A stretch of DNA of 64,000 nt from Lachnospiraceae oral taxon 107 str. F0167 (GCA_000209465.1 GL890583.1:619343-683342); one strand, 5' to 3'; positions 17,659 through 25,079 are shown, numbered from the stretch's first letter. The notes: generated from the sequence alone by a model not told the origin. Translations and numbers: made by a program.

Positions 17659-18252
17659 CTACACCTCATCATCTCTTAATTCATATGTAAATCTGTCTAT
17701 ATACATATTTTGACTGCTTAAATATTCAATAGTTGACTTTGAAATTCTCTTCACCGCCTTTTTTATATCATGAAAAGCCAATGTCCTTATTTCATCAAGT
17801 CCGGGTAGTTTCTTTCTGTTCGGCTCTATATAATCTGCTACAAACACGATTTTCTCAAGCATACTCATATTTTTTTTACCTGTAGTATGCCATCTTATAG
17901 CCGATAGGATATCTTTATCTTCTATATTATAATTCTTCTTTGCCAAAAAAGGTGCATATACAGCATGTAAAATCTGTGGAGCCTTATCCGCTATCAAATC
18001 CACATAGGATGAATCAGTATAAGGATCAATAAATCCTCCCATATCTTCCTTAAGCTTTGAAACCTTTTCAGCCTTTGCCACATCATGCAAAATACCGGCA
18101 AGCTCCGCCTTTATAATATCTTCTCCATAGCACATAGCCAGTGCTGCAGATACATAAGCCACTCCAAGAGTATGCTCATATCTTTTTTTTGACAACTTTT
18201 CTTTTAAATCCGACTTTATAAGATCTATCTTTTCTCTATTCAAATCAAGCAT
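17659..18252 (-). CDS. yqeK: YqeK-type HD phosphohydrolase
   Basis: A 197-residue HD-domain protein with ILHDVAKAEK carrying the HD metal pair and an upstream histidine in KRYEHTLGVA. YqeK enzymes of Firmicutes hydrolyse diadenosine tetraphosphate symmetrically to ADP, using an iron centre. It overlaps nadD by eight bases and is followed at once by rsfS, the usual gene order. Confidence 0.9.
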   Translation of the reverse strand: MLDLNREKIDLIKSDLKEKLSKKRYEHTLGVAYVSAALAMCYGEDIIKAELAGILHDVAKAEKVSKLKEDMGGFIDPYTDSSYVDLIADKAPQILHAVYAPFLAKKNYNIEDKDILSAIRWHTTGKKNMSMLEKIVFVADYIEPNRKKLPGLDEIRTLAFHDIKKAVKRISKSTIEYLSSQNMYIDRFTYELRDDEV

Positions 18253-18853
18253 AAATTCTCTTCTCTCTTATATATCTACAAACATCCTCCGGAACATACC
18301 TTTTTATATCACCTCCGGATATCAAAAGCTCTCTGATACGGGTTGATGAAATATCAATATCCATTGTATCTAAAAAATGTATTCCTCTAATCTTATATTT
18401 ACTTTTTAGATATTCATAATGATTTTTCAATGTCAAATTTTCATTACTGTAATCTCTTGAGGCAACTATAAGCTCTACAACTTTAAGGATAATATCCGGA
18501 TTTTTCCAGGTTTCTATCTCATAAAAAGAATCCGCGCCCATAATAAAATAAAACTTATCATTATAATACTTATCTTGAAGCTTTTCCAATGTGTTAAATG
18601 TGTATGAATTTCCCTCCAAAGTATTTTCAAAATCAGAGAAGTAAAATCCCTTATGCTCTCTTATAGCAAGATTTATCATATCTTTTCTTAAAGAAAAATC
18701 ACTCACTTTTTTTCCAAGCTTATGTGGCGGTGTTTTTGCAGGCATAAACCACACTTCATCAAGATTACAGATATCCTTTGCTTCCTGTGCCAGTATCAAA
18801 TGACCGAAATGAATCGGATCAAATGTACCGCCAAGAATTCCTATTTTCTTCAT
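18245..18853 (-). CDS. nadD: Nicotinate-nucleotide adenylyltransferase
   Basis: A 202-residue NadD, which converts nicotinate mononucleotide to deamido-NAD in NAD synthesis. The nucleotidyltransferase signature GGTFDPIHFGHL is at residues 8-19, and ISSTRIRELL near residue 170 is the second ATP-binding motif. It overlaps yqeK and lies one base after yhbY. Confidence 0.94.
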   Translation of the reverse strand: MKKIGILGGTFDPIHFGHLILAQEAKDICNLDEVWFMPAKTPPHKLGKKVSDFSLRKDMINLAIREHKGFYFSDFENTLEGNSYTFNTLEKLQDKYYNDKFYFIMGADSFYEIETWKNPDIILKVVELIVASRDYSNENLTLKNHYEYLKSKYKIRGIHFLDTMDIDISSTRIRELLISGGDIKRYVPEDVCRYIREKRIYA

Positions 18854-18854
18854 A

Positions 18855-19151
18855 TTATTTTGGAAGTTTTATCTTTCTGTTCTTCGGTTCATCAGCCTGC
18901 TTATACAATACAATTTTCTTTCCTATAACCTGAACAACTTCACTTCTTGTCAGGTTTGCAATCTCATTTGCAATCATCTTAGGATCATCTGTACAATTTT
19001 TCAAAACTGATATCTTAATCAATTCTCTCGGCTCCATCGCCTCTGCAATGGCAAAAACATTCTCCTCAGTCAAAGATGCCTTTCCTATTTGCATTATAGG
19101 ATCAATATTCATTGCCAAACCCTTTAAATATGCTCTTTGTTTACTATTCAT
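18855..19151 (-). CDS. yhbY: YhbY-family (CRM domain) RNA-binding protein
   Basis: A 98-residue single CRM-domain protein beginning LNSKQRAYLKGLAMNIDPIMQIGK and ending with VQVIGKKIVLYKQ. Relatives bind pre-50S ribosomal RNA. It lies between obgE and nadD, the normal clostridial order. Confidence 0.92.
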   Translation of the reverse strand: MNSKQRAYLKGLAMNIDPIMQIGKASLTEENVFAIAEAMEPRELIKISVLKNCTDDPKMIANEIANLTRSEVVQVIGKKIVLYKQADEPKNRKIKLPK

Positions 19152-19162
19152 TTTTCTCCTGT

Positions 19163-20440
19163 TTATTTATAATAGTCAAACTCATGGCCATACATACGAA
19201 CAGTATCCCCATCCACTATTCCGGCTTCCTCAAGTTTTTCAAGTACTCCTGATGTTTTTAAAAACTTTTGGAAGAAATCAAATCCCTTCTCAGAATCAAG
19301 ATTCGTATATCCAAGCATTTTTTCAATTCTTGGACCTTCCACCACAAATACTCCGTTCTCATCTTTTTCCACTGTAAACGGCAAATTCTTATCACTTGAA
19401 TAATCTATTTCAAACTCTTTTTCAAACACTTTTACCGTTCTGTCAATGGTACTAAGAACATTTACCAACTCATATAGGAGTTCTTGTATACCTTTTCCGC
19501 TTACTCCCGATATGGGGAAAACCTTGATATCCGGAAAAGCCGCCTGAATTCTTTCTATTTCATTATTCTCTTCATCATAGATTGCATCTATCTTATTGGC
19601 GGCAATAAGCTGAGGCCTTTTAAGCAGATTTTCATCATAGTTTTTAAGCTCATTCATTATAGTTTTTATATCCTCTACCGGATCTCTTCCTTCAGTAGAA
19701 GCCGCATCCACCACATGTACAAGCACCTTTGTTCTTTCAATATGTTTTAGGAAATCATGACCGAGTCCGACGCCCTCGCTCGCACCCTCTATAAGTCCCG
19801 GAATATCCGCCATAACAAAGCCTCCGGCACCCTTTACATCTACCACTCCAAGATGTGGATCCAGAGTTGTAAAATGATAATTTGCAATCTTAGGCTTTGC
19901 ATTACTTACTCTTGAAAGAAGTGTTGACTTTCCGACATTTGGGAAACCCACAAGACCTACATCGGCAATAACTTTAAGCTCTAAAAGAACAAACATTTCT
20001 TTTCCGGGCTGTCCGGGCTTTGCAAACTTCGGCACCTGCATAGTAGCTGTGGCAAAATTCATATTTCCAAATCCGCCCTTTCCGCCTCTAAGTATTACCT
20101 CTCTTTTATTTCCTCCGGACATATCCGCAATAACCTTACCGGTTTCAAAGTCCTTAATAACCGTACCCTCAGGCACTTTTAAAGTAAGACTTTTAGCATC
20201 AGCTCCATGGCATTTTCTCTTGCCTCCCGGTTCTCCGTCTCCTGCCACATACTTTCTTTTCATTCTAAAATCGGTAAGAGTATTCAGACCTTCGTCCACT
20301 TCAAAGATGATATCTCCACCTTTTCCGCCATCTCCACCGTCAGGTCCGCCGGCAGCCACAAAAAGCTCTCTTCTAAAGCTTACATGTCCATCCCCGCCTT
20401 TTCCTGATTTTATAAAAATTTTTGCACTATCAGCAAACAT
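19163..20440 (-). CDS. obgE: GTPase ObgE/CgtA with C-terminal OCT domain
   Basis: A 425-residue Obg GTPase involved in 50S assembly and stress signalling. The glycine-rich Obg domain is at residues 1-158, the G domain begins with GFPNVGKST near residue 165, has DIPGLIEGA as switch region and NKID as base-specificity motif, and the OCT domain occupies about residues 345-425. It lies between rpmA and yhbY. Confidence 0.95.
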   Translation of the reverse strand: MFADSAKIFIKSGKGGDGHVSFRRELFVAAGGPDGGDGGKGGDIIFEVDEGLNTLTDFRMKRKYVAGDGEPGGKRKCHGADAKSLTLKVPEGTVIKDFETGKVIADMSGGNKREVILRGGKGGFGNMNFATATMQVPKFAKPGQPGKEMFVLLELKVIADVGLVGFPNVGKSTLLSRVSNAKPKIANYHFTTLDPHLGVVDVKGAGGFVMADIPGLIEGASEGVGLGHDFLKHIERTKVLVHVVDAASTEGRDPVEDIKTIMNELKNYDENLLKRPQLIAANKIDAIYDEENNEIERIQAAFPDIKVFPISGVSGKGIQELLYELVNVLSTIDRTVKVFEKEFEIDYSSDKNLPFTVEKDENGVFVVEGPRIEKMLGYTNLDSEKGFDFFQKFLKTSGVLEKLEEAGIVDGDTVRMYGHEFDYYK

Positions 20441-20455
20441 AAATACCTCTTTGTA

Positions 20456-20488
20456 TTAAAGAAGGCCTCATACATCTGTATGAAGCCT
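20456..20488 (-). terminator. Weak hairpin between rpmA and obgE
   Basis: AGGCCTCATA (20463-20472) pairs with TATGAAGCCT (20479-20488) with one mismatch. On the minus strand it is followed by TTCTTTA only, so it probably attenuates rather than fully ends the rplU-rpmA transcript. Confidence 0.45.
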
Positions 20489-20501
20489 CCTGTCTCAACT
20501 C

Positions 20502-20792
20502 TTATTCAGCAATAGCTCTTGGGTAAACAGAAACCTGCTTTCTGTCTCTGCCCTTTCTTTCAAAACGAACTACACCATCAACTGTAGCGAACAAAGTATC
20601 ATCACCACCACGACCTACATTAAGTCCCGGATGAATTTTTGTACCTCTCTGTCTGTATAGTATATTTCCAGCTAAAACAAACTGTCCGTCTGCTCTCTTA
20701 GCACCAAGTCTTTTTGACTCAGAGTCACGACCGTTCTTTGTAGATCCAACTCCCTTTTTATGAGCGAAAAGCTGAAGGTTCATTTTAAACAT
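20502..20792 (-). CDS. rpmA: Ribosomal protein bL27
   Basis: A 96-residue L27. It carries the Firmicutes N-terminal extension MFKMNLQLF ahead of [15 protein letters not shown]. The F-A junction is the known cleavage site of the Prp protease, whose gene is immediately upstream. GGAGGT lies eight bases before the ATG. Confidence 0.96.
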   Translation of the reverse strand: MFKMNLQLFAHKKGVGSTKNGRDSESKRLGAKRADGQFVLAGNILYRQRGTKIHPGLNVGRGGDDTLFATVDGVVRFERKGRDRKQVSVYPRAIAE

Positions 20793-21110
20793 TTACTTGA
20801 CCTCCTGTAAATTAATCTTAATAAAATCACCGTATTCCTCTCCTATATCCATAAGACCAAGAATACACGAATCCAGTAACACTCCCGATTTTTCACTTCT
20901 ATCCTGCAATATAAGATGAAAGAAACCGTCAGATGAATCAACACTAAAGTCATCATCACAAAAATGTTCAATAGAATTTGCCAGGTTCAGTGTCAAAACC
21001 GATACCGCAGCACAAACTATATCCCTACCGTTCTCATCAAAGCCTGCATGACCTGAAACTTTCAAACCGGTATATTTGCCGTTTTTAGCAAATGCAATAA
21101 CATCAATCAT
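20793..21110 (-). CDS. prp: Ribosomal-processing cysteine protease Prp
   Basis: A 105-residue Prp protease with the catalytic dyad seen as H21 (SGHAGF) and C33 (DIVCAAVS). It removes the N-terminal extension of L27. It sits between rplU and rpmA, with its stop touching the rpmA start region and only five bases after rplU. There is no clear SD, so coupled translation is likely. Confidence 0.93.
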   Translation of the reverse strand: MIDVIAFAKNGKYTGLKVSGHAGFDENGRDIVCAAVSVLTLNLANSIEHFCDDDFSVDSSDGFFHLILQDRSEKSGVLLDSCILGLMDIGEEYGDFIKINLQEVK

Positions 21111-21115
21111 AAAGA

Positions 21116-21424
21116 TTATGCATTAATCTTTTCAATCTTAACTTCTGTATACTGCTGTCTGTGACCATTCTTCTTGTGGTGACCTTTTTTAGCCTTGTAC
21201 TTGTATACAATAACCTTCTTAGCCTTACCCTCTTTAAGAACGGATGCACTGACACTTGCTCCTGTTACAGTAGGTGTTCCAACTTTAAGTTCTCCATCGT
21301 TTAGTGCAAGAACCTGATCAAATGTAACAGCCTCACCGTCTGCTTTTCCAAGTTTCTCTACTCTAATGATATCTCCTTCTGAAACCTTATACTGCTTACC
21401 ACCTGTAGCAATAATTGCGTACAT
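21116..21424 (-). CDS. rplU: Ribosomal protein bL21
   Basis: A 102-residue L21 beginning [14 protein letters not shown]. The ATG at 21424 is preferred over a longer reading because GGAGGT precedes it and this is the normal length. It is the first gene of the rplU-prp-rpmA-obgE-yhbY-nadD-yqeK-rsfS run, with its own promoter and structured leader. Confidence 0.96.
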   Translation of the reverse strand: MYAIIATGGKQYKVSEGDIIRVEKLGKADGEAVTFDQVLALNDGELKVGTPTVTGASVSASVLKEGKAKKVIVYKYKAKKGHHKKNGHRQQYTEVKIEKINA

Positions 21425-21501
21425 AAGGATACCTCCTCTTATCATTACTCGCCAAAATTGGTGCTTGTAAACAAGCTTGAAACCAACATTGAGCGGCATA
21501 C
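21425..21501 (-). ncRNA. Structured rplU 5' leader (L21-leader-like)
   Basis: The 77-base leader between promoter and rplU folds around GCTTGT-TT-ACAAGC, enclosed by TTGGT/ACCAA and possibly GCCGCTCA with TGGCG. Firmicutes rplU is known to carry an L21 leader that represses in response to L21. The match here is by position and hairpin pattern, not by covariance model. Confidence 0.6.
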
Positions 21502-21507
21502 CTACTT

Positions 21508-21537
21508 AGTATATACCAAAACTCTGTATAATGTCAA
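21508..21537 (-). promoter_or_regulatory. Promoter of the rplU operon
   Basis: On the minus strand consensus TTGACA (21537-21532) and TATACT (21513-21508) are 18 bases apart. The -35 box overlaps the stop of the GerW-like gene. Confidence 0.8.
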
Positions 21538-21941
21538 TCAATATATTTACTTTCACTGTCATTTAATATAGTTTCAGCTTTTTTTGTAGTTTCCTTATCT
21601 ACATCGGATTTATTGCTCACCTTATTTATAAGATCCGGAACCATATCAAGGATCTTACTGATGGCATCCTGATTTTTTATATTGACAACTTTTGTTCTAC
21701 CATCCTGAATTATCAACATTGCAGTAGGTGTGATTTTGGCACTCATTCCGCCACCGCCTTTAGACTTTGAGCTCTCTTCAAATGTACCTGTAGCCATACC
21801 GCAGCTGACATCCACAAGAGGTATTATTGTAGATTCTCCTACAACTATAGGCTCTCCCACTACAGTTTTTGTTGTGAGAAAAGTATTCATACCTTTAAAT
21901 ATGGCTTCGGCATTGTCAAAAAAATGATTATTCTTCTCCAT
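21534..21941 (-). CDS. GerW/YtfJ family sporulation protein
   Basis: A 135-residue protein of the GerW (YtfJ) family: IVVGESTIIPLVDVSCGMATGTF followed by a glycine-rich KGGGGMSAKITPTAMLII block. In Bacillus the protein is linked to spore germination. Non-spore-formers in Clostridia also retain it, so it does not prove sporulation. The start at 21941 is chosen over an upstream reading because AAAGGG precedes it and the conserved domain begins there. Confidence 0.85.
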   Translation of the reverse strand: MEKNNHFFDNAEAIFKGMNTFLTTKTVVGEPIVVGESTIIPLVDVSCGMATGTFEESSKSKGGGGMSAKITPTAMLIIQDGRTKVVNIKNQDAISKILDMVPDLINKVSNKSDVDKETTKKAETILNDSESKYID

Positions 21942-22078
21942 CTTTGCCCTTTCTATCTTAAAACATAATATATGCAAATTTATACTCTCTTAAAGTCCTC
22001 ATTATACCATATTTTTATGAGAATATCACCATAGTTGGTTTACATTTATTTCTATATTTGATATGATACTATTAATTC

Positions 22079-22093
22079 CTAGTTATATACTAG
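22079..22093. promoter_or_regulatory. Near-palindrome upstream of the RrF2 regulator
   Basis: CTAGTTATATACTAG has CTAGT/ACTAG-like arms around an AT core, about 95 bases before the RrF2 gene. It is a candidate operator, possibly autoregulatory. No binding evidence can be read from sequence. Confidence 0.35.
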
Positions 22094-22185
22094 ACATTGA
22101 ATAAAATAAGACTGATAATATCGCTCATGCTTTTCAAGATTTATTCTGATAAAATATTGTCGGTTTATATAGAAAAGAGGATTGA

Positions 22186-22650
22186 ATGAAGATTTCTACT
22201 AGAGGTAGATATGCATTAAAAATGATGGTTGAATTTGCCATAAACTCAAATTCACCTACAAAAATAAATCAGGTATCCAAATCATATGGTATTTCAGAAA
22301 AATATTTAGAGCAAATAGTTTCAATTCTATCTAAGGCAAAGCTTGTGAAAAGTATCAGAGGCGCTCAGGGAGGGTATCTTTTAGTCAAGCCTGTTGAGGA
22401 ATATACTGTAGGTGAGATACTCAGACTCACCGAGGGCTCTCTTTCTCCGGTGGATTGTCTGGATGGCAACGGTTCCTGTGTACATTCGGATTTTTGTGTA
22501 ACACAGAATCTTTTCAAAAAAGTAGAAGATGCCATAAATAATGTGGTTGATAATATTTCACTACAGGATTTGGTTGATGATGAACTTGATATCAGAAAAA
22601 GAGAGAAGGAATTTGAAGAAAATAAAAGCGGTTGCCATAATAAAACATGA
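22186..22650 (+). CDS. RrF2-family (IscR/CymR-like) transcriptional regulator
   Basis: A 154-residue Rrf2 regulator beginning MKISTRGRYALKMMVEFA with a winged-helix domain. Three cysteines in a C-x6-C-x5-C arrangement (DCLDGNGSCVHSDFC) near residues 92-105 resemble the iron-sulfur site of IscR. CymR lacks these, so an Fe-S sensing role is more likely. No iscS or iscU gene is adjacent; the neighbours are a small membrane protein and a GerW-like gene. The last codons form the left arm of a terminator hairpin. Confidence 0.88.
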   Translation: MKISTRGRYALKMMVEFAINSNSPTKINQVSKSYGISEKYLEQIVSILSKAKLVKSIRGAQGGYLLVKPVEEYTVGEILRLTEGSLSPVDCLDGNGSCVHSDFCVTQNLFKKVEDAINNVVDNISLQDLVDDELDIRKREKEFEENKSGCHNKT

Positions 22651-22677
22651 TTTCGGGTTTGTGGCAACCGCTTTTAT
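22622..22677. terminator. Bidirectional terminator between the RrF2 gene and a membrane protein gene
   Basis: A perfect 16-bp stem (22622-22637 with 22662-22677) carries the core AAGCGGTTGCCA and has a 24-base loop. It has T-rich ends on both strands and serves convergent genes. The left arm is inside the RrF2 coding sequence. Confidence 0.75.
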
Positions 22678-22684
22678 CAATCTT

Positions 22685-22954
22685 TTATTTTATAAAGAAC
22701 ATAAATAAATAAAATAAAACAATAATACAAGCTATCACTATGCACATACCTCTTGCAATTTTATACTCCCTCGTATCTTTAAAAAAATCAGACACTGTTA
22801 TAAAATGCCAAAAAATTCCTGCTGACTGTATAGCATATACGAGCATTAAACTCTTATAATCCAAGTTGAGAATTTTTGTAAATTGATTTAAACATACTAC
22901 AATGGTAGAAATAAGCCAACAAACCCAAAATATATTGTTTAATACCTTCCTCAT
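22685..22954 (-). CDS. Small membrane protein of unknown function
   Basis: An 89-residue protein with three hydrophobic stretches (about residues 7-24, 35-52 and 68-88). No family is recognised. It is convergent with the RrF2 gene and shares its terminator. The upstream side opens onto a gene-poor region with an IS remnant. Confidence 0.6.
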   Translation of the reverse strand: MRKVLNNIFWVCWLISTIVVCLNQFTKILNLDYKSLMLVYAIQSAGIFWHFITVSDFFKDTREYKIARGMCIVIACIIVLFYLFMFFIK

Positions 22955-23045
22955 AAGCCCTACTCCTTTTCTTTTATTATATACAATTTTAGATATTTAG
23001 TTCAATTACTATAAAATAAAATTTTATTTAAATATTTGTATCAAT

Positions 23046-23260
23046 GTAAGCGACTTATAATATAGTGCCTTATATTCTGTTATAAATAACGAGATAATAG
23101 TTACCAACAAGTGTATAGTACTATTTAGTTATAGTGAAGTATAGTACTGTATAGTAATGCAAGTCGGAGGTAATTATGGATCAAGTAACAAAAGTAAAAA
23201 GGCGTTTAAAGCAAGAACAATGGAGAGCACTGTAAGAGTACAATAACATGATGCCTTGTA
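23046..23260 (+). mobile_element. Left-end remnant of an IS66-family element
   Basis: The sequence at 23046 starts GTAAGCGACTTATAATA, matching the GTAAGCG terminal inverted repeat typical of IS66 elements. A tnpA-like start follows 130 bases on, the usual spacing in that family. No matching right end (CGCTTAC) was found in the next kilobase, and no tnpB or tnpC remains, so only the left end survives. Confidence 0.7.
23176..23232 (+). pseudogene. Truncated IS66 tnpA
   Basis: A GGAGG-led ATG opens a frame reading MDQVTKVKRRLKQEQWRAL then stop. This matches the N-terminus of IS66 TnpA proteins. After the stop the same frame continues EYNN, as expected for the family's QE-NNSG region, then degenerates. 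The gene is dead. Confidence 0.7.
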
Positions 23261-23281
23261 TTCCATCAAAATATATATGAT

Positions 23282-23330
23282 AACAGTATAAAAGGCATAG
23301 TGTTCGCTACACTATGCCTTTTATACTGTT
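23282..23330. repeat. 22-bp perfect hairpin
   Basis: Arms at 23282-23303 and 23309-23330 are exactly complementary over 22 bp with a five-base loop (TCGCT). The inner part is GGCATAGTGT/ACACTATGCC. There is no adjoining gene or clear T-run. It may be a terminator-like element, a small MITE, or part of the decayed IS neighbourhood. Confidence 0.7.
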
Positions 23331-23362
23331 CTAAAATTTCTATAAACTCTAACCTTTACCCA

Positions 23363-23572
23363 TATCACTCTAAAATATTCTAACATTATCACTCTATAAA
23401 TGCTCTAACATTGCGTCTATATATCACCCTAAGTCTACTATATCACTCTGTGGGGGGACTCTAACTTTTTATATCACTAAATCACTCCATAACCACTCTG
23501 TAAAATGTAAATATCAATCACTCTAATTTATATCCTATATCACCTAACATATCACTCTAAAATATAGCACTC
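23363..23572. repeat. Degenerate array of TATCACTCT-type direct repeats
   Basis: ATCACTC starts at 23364, 23388, 23442, 23481, 23517 and 23551, with near copies at 23423, 23473, 23539 and 23566, all in the same direction. The first two units share a longer 24-base frame, TATCACTCT-N8/9-CTAACAT. Spacing elsewhere is irregular and there are no conserved spacers, so it is not a CRISPR array. Confidence 0.6.
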
Positions 23573-23662
23573 AATACATTTACATTATGGAAAGTTTGAA
23601 CTCTCAAACATCTCTTAGCTTTGACAATTATGATTATAGCACTATTCTTAATATTTTCATAA

Positions 23663-23702
23663 AAAAGGTATAAACTGCAGTTTTTTAGGTACGAACTGCG
23701 GT
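23663..23702 (+). repeat. Direct repeat copy 1 with CTGCAG palindrome
   Basis: The block shares its first 23 bases with 23953-23992, exactly 290 bases downstream. It holds the palindrome AAACTGCAGTTT. Two GGTA(T/C)(A/G)AACTGC(A/G)GT half-sites start 21 bases apart, at 23667 and 23688, as expected for a protein binding one helical face. Confidence 0.6.
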
Positions 23703-23802
23703 ATTGAATTTTTACTCTTTCATTTTATATCTGATAAAGTCTTTATTTAAGCAGTTTCTAAGCTTTTACTGCATATAGAGGTTTATTATTCAATAGTAAA
23801 AT

Positions 23803-23838
23803 AGTAAAAAGCTGTCAATAACGACAGCTTTTTTACTA
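23803..23838. terminator. Orphan bidirectional terminator-like hairpin
   Basis: AGTAAAAAGCTGTC (23803-23816) pairs with GACAGCTTTTTTACT (23823-23837), with a six-base loop and A/T runs on both sides. There is no gene next to it, so it probably belonged to lost coding sequence or ends a small transcript. Confidence 0.6.
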
Positions 23839-23863
23839 TGATATCCTATATACTCCAAACTAT

Positions 23864-23915
23864 ATCACTCACGCTTGGATGGAACTCCTATATCACTCTT
23901 TTAATTTGCTCTAAC
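23864..23915. repeat. Two further TATCACTC units
   Basis: ATCACTC recurs at 23864 and 23892. The second copy is followed by GCTCTAACAG, repeating the two-part unit seen at 23363-23411. Confidence 0.5.
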
Positions 23916-23952
23916 AGTTGCTATTATATCAGCTATTTTATAAAATATATCT

Positions 23953-23992
23953 AAAAGGTATAAACTGCAGTTTTTCAAGTATGAATCACGGC
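23953..23992 (+). repeat. Direct repeat copy 2, upstream of the SDR gene
   Basis: It is identical to 23663-23685 over 23 bases and then diverges. Half-sites GGTATAAACTGCAGT (23957) and AGTATGAATCACGG (23978) are again 21 bases apart. It ends 35 bases before the SDR start, so it is a good candidate operator for that gene. Confidence 0.55.
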
Positions 23993-24026
23993 AATCATAA
24001 TTATAATAATTAAAAAGGATAATAGG

Positions 24027-24746
24027 ATGAATATACTTATAACCGGTATTTCAAGAGGCATAGGCAAGGCTATTGCGCTTGAGTTTGCCAAAAATAAATA
24101 TAATATTATAGGATGTGCCAAATCTGATTTTAACGGACTCTCTGATACAAAAAATTTGGTTACTTCCTACGGTGTGGATTCTTATATAGAACTCTGTGAT
24201 ATATCAAACGAGGAGGAAATCAAAAAATTTATATATGAATCAACAAACAAATTAGGAGGAATAGATATTTTAATAAATAATGCAGGTATTTCATATATAG
24301 GGCTTTTGCAGGATATGGGTATTTTAGAATGGAATAATATAATAAACACAAATCTTACTTCCGCTTTTTTAATGTCCAAATATGTAATACCATATATGCT
24401 AAAAAAACAAAACGGTCATATTATAAATATATCATCGGTATGGGGAAATATAGGGGCATCAATGGAAGTCGCTTATTCCGCTTCAAAAGGCGGTTTAAAT
24501 ACTTTCACAAAAGCATTGGCAAAGGAACTTGCACCAAGCAATATTTTAGTAAATACCATATCTCCAGGGTTTATAGATACAGAAATGAATAAAAACTTTG
24601 AAAAAGAAGAGCTTGAAGCAATTTTTGAAGAAATCCCGCTTGGCAGAGCCGGAAAAACCTCCGAAGTTGCTGATTTAGTATACAAAATAGCTACTTCAAA
24701 ATATCTAACCGGTCAAATAATAACCATAGACGGCGGATGGACATAA
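24027..24746 (+). CDS. SDR oxidoreductase, EF-P 5-aminopentanone reductase (YmfI) type
   Basis: A 239-residue short-chain dehydrogenase. Cofactor motif TGISRGIG is at residues 6-13, NNAG near residue 87, catalytic serine in NISSVWG, and YSASKG carries the YxxxK pair. The variant ISSVWGNIGAS plus ISPGFIDTEMN is typical of the FabG-like enzymes now annotated as elongation factor P 5-aminopentanone reductase, which finish a lysine modification of EF-P. A plain FabG-like role cannot be excluded. It stands alone beside a repeat-rich region; no efp gene is in view. AAAGGA precedes the ATG. Confidence 0.7.
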   Translation: MNILITGISRGIGKAIALEFAKNKYNIIGCAKSDFNGLSDTKNLVTSYGVDSYIELCDISNEEEIKKFIYESTNKLGGIDILINNAGISYIGLLQDMGILEWNNIINTNLTSAFLMSKYVIPYMLKKQNGHIINISSVWGNIGASMEVAYSASKGGLNTFTKALAKELAPSNILVNTISPGFIDTEMNKNFEKEELEAIFEEIPLGRAGKTSEVADLVYKIATSKYLTGQIITIDGGWT

Positions 24747-24751
24747 AACGA

Positions 24752-24821
24752 GGGCTATCATGTTACAGGTTCTATATCGGTAAATAATATCAGGTCATTC
24801 CTATAACGTTATTGATAGCCC
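24752..24821. other. Possible structured RNA / long terminator after the SDR gene
   Basis: GGGCTATCA (24752-24760) pairs exactly with TGATAGCCC (24813-24821). Inside, TTACAGG can pair with CCTATAA with one mismatch, giving a nested stem. There is no T-run after it. It starts five bases past the SDR stop. Confidence 0.35.
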
Positions 24822-25043
24822 ATTATATATAAAGATAAAATATCTTTATATCAATACTTGAATACACCAAATACTAAATTACTCTCACGATTAGTAATTT
24901 ATAGATATATTCATAAACTGTCTTAATTTATACTATGTTTTAATTATAAACAGCATATAAGTTTATGTCAATATAATATTTTTAAATATGAAAATGATTT
25001 ATAAGCCGATTTATAAGCCATAAATGTTTCATCATACTGGCGG

Positions 25044-25079
25044 AACAGGGTTATCACACTACTGTGCAATAACCCTGTT
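25044..25079 (-). terminator. Hairpin after etfA
   Basis: AACAGGGTTAT (25044-25054) pairs with ATAACCCTGTT (25069-25079). It begins just past the etfA stop. The T-run is weak on the minus strand, so termination strength is uncertain. Confidence 0.5.

Noticed and set aside
23363-23915. Repeat field considered as a CRISPR array
   Set aside because: Units are 7-10 bases, unevenly spaced, with no constant-length spacers and no cas genes in the window.
23046-24026. Right end of the IS66 element
   Set aside because: No CGCTTAC end or matching target-site duplication was found, so no complete element is claimed.
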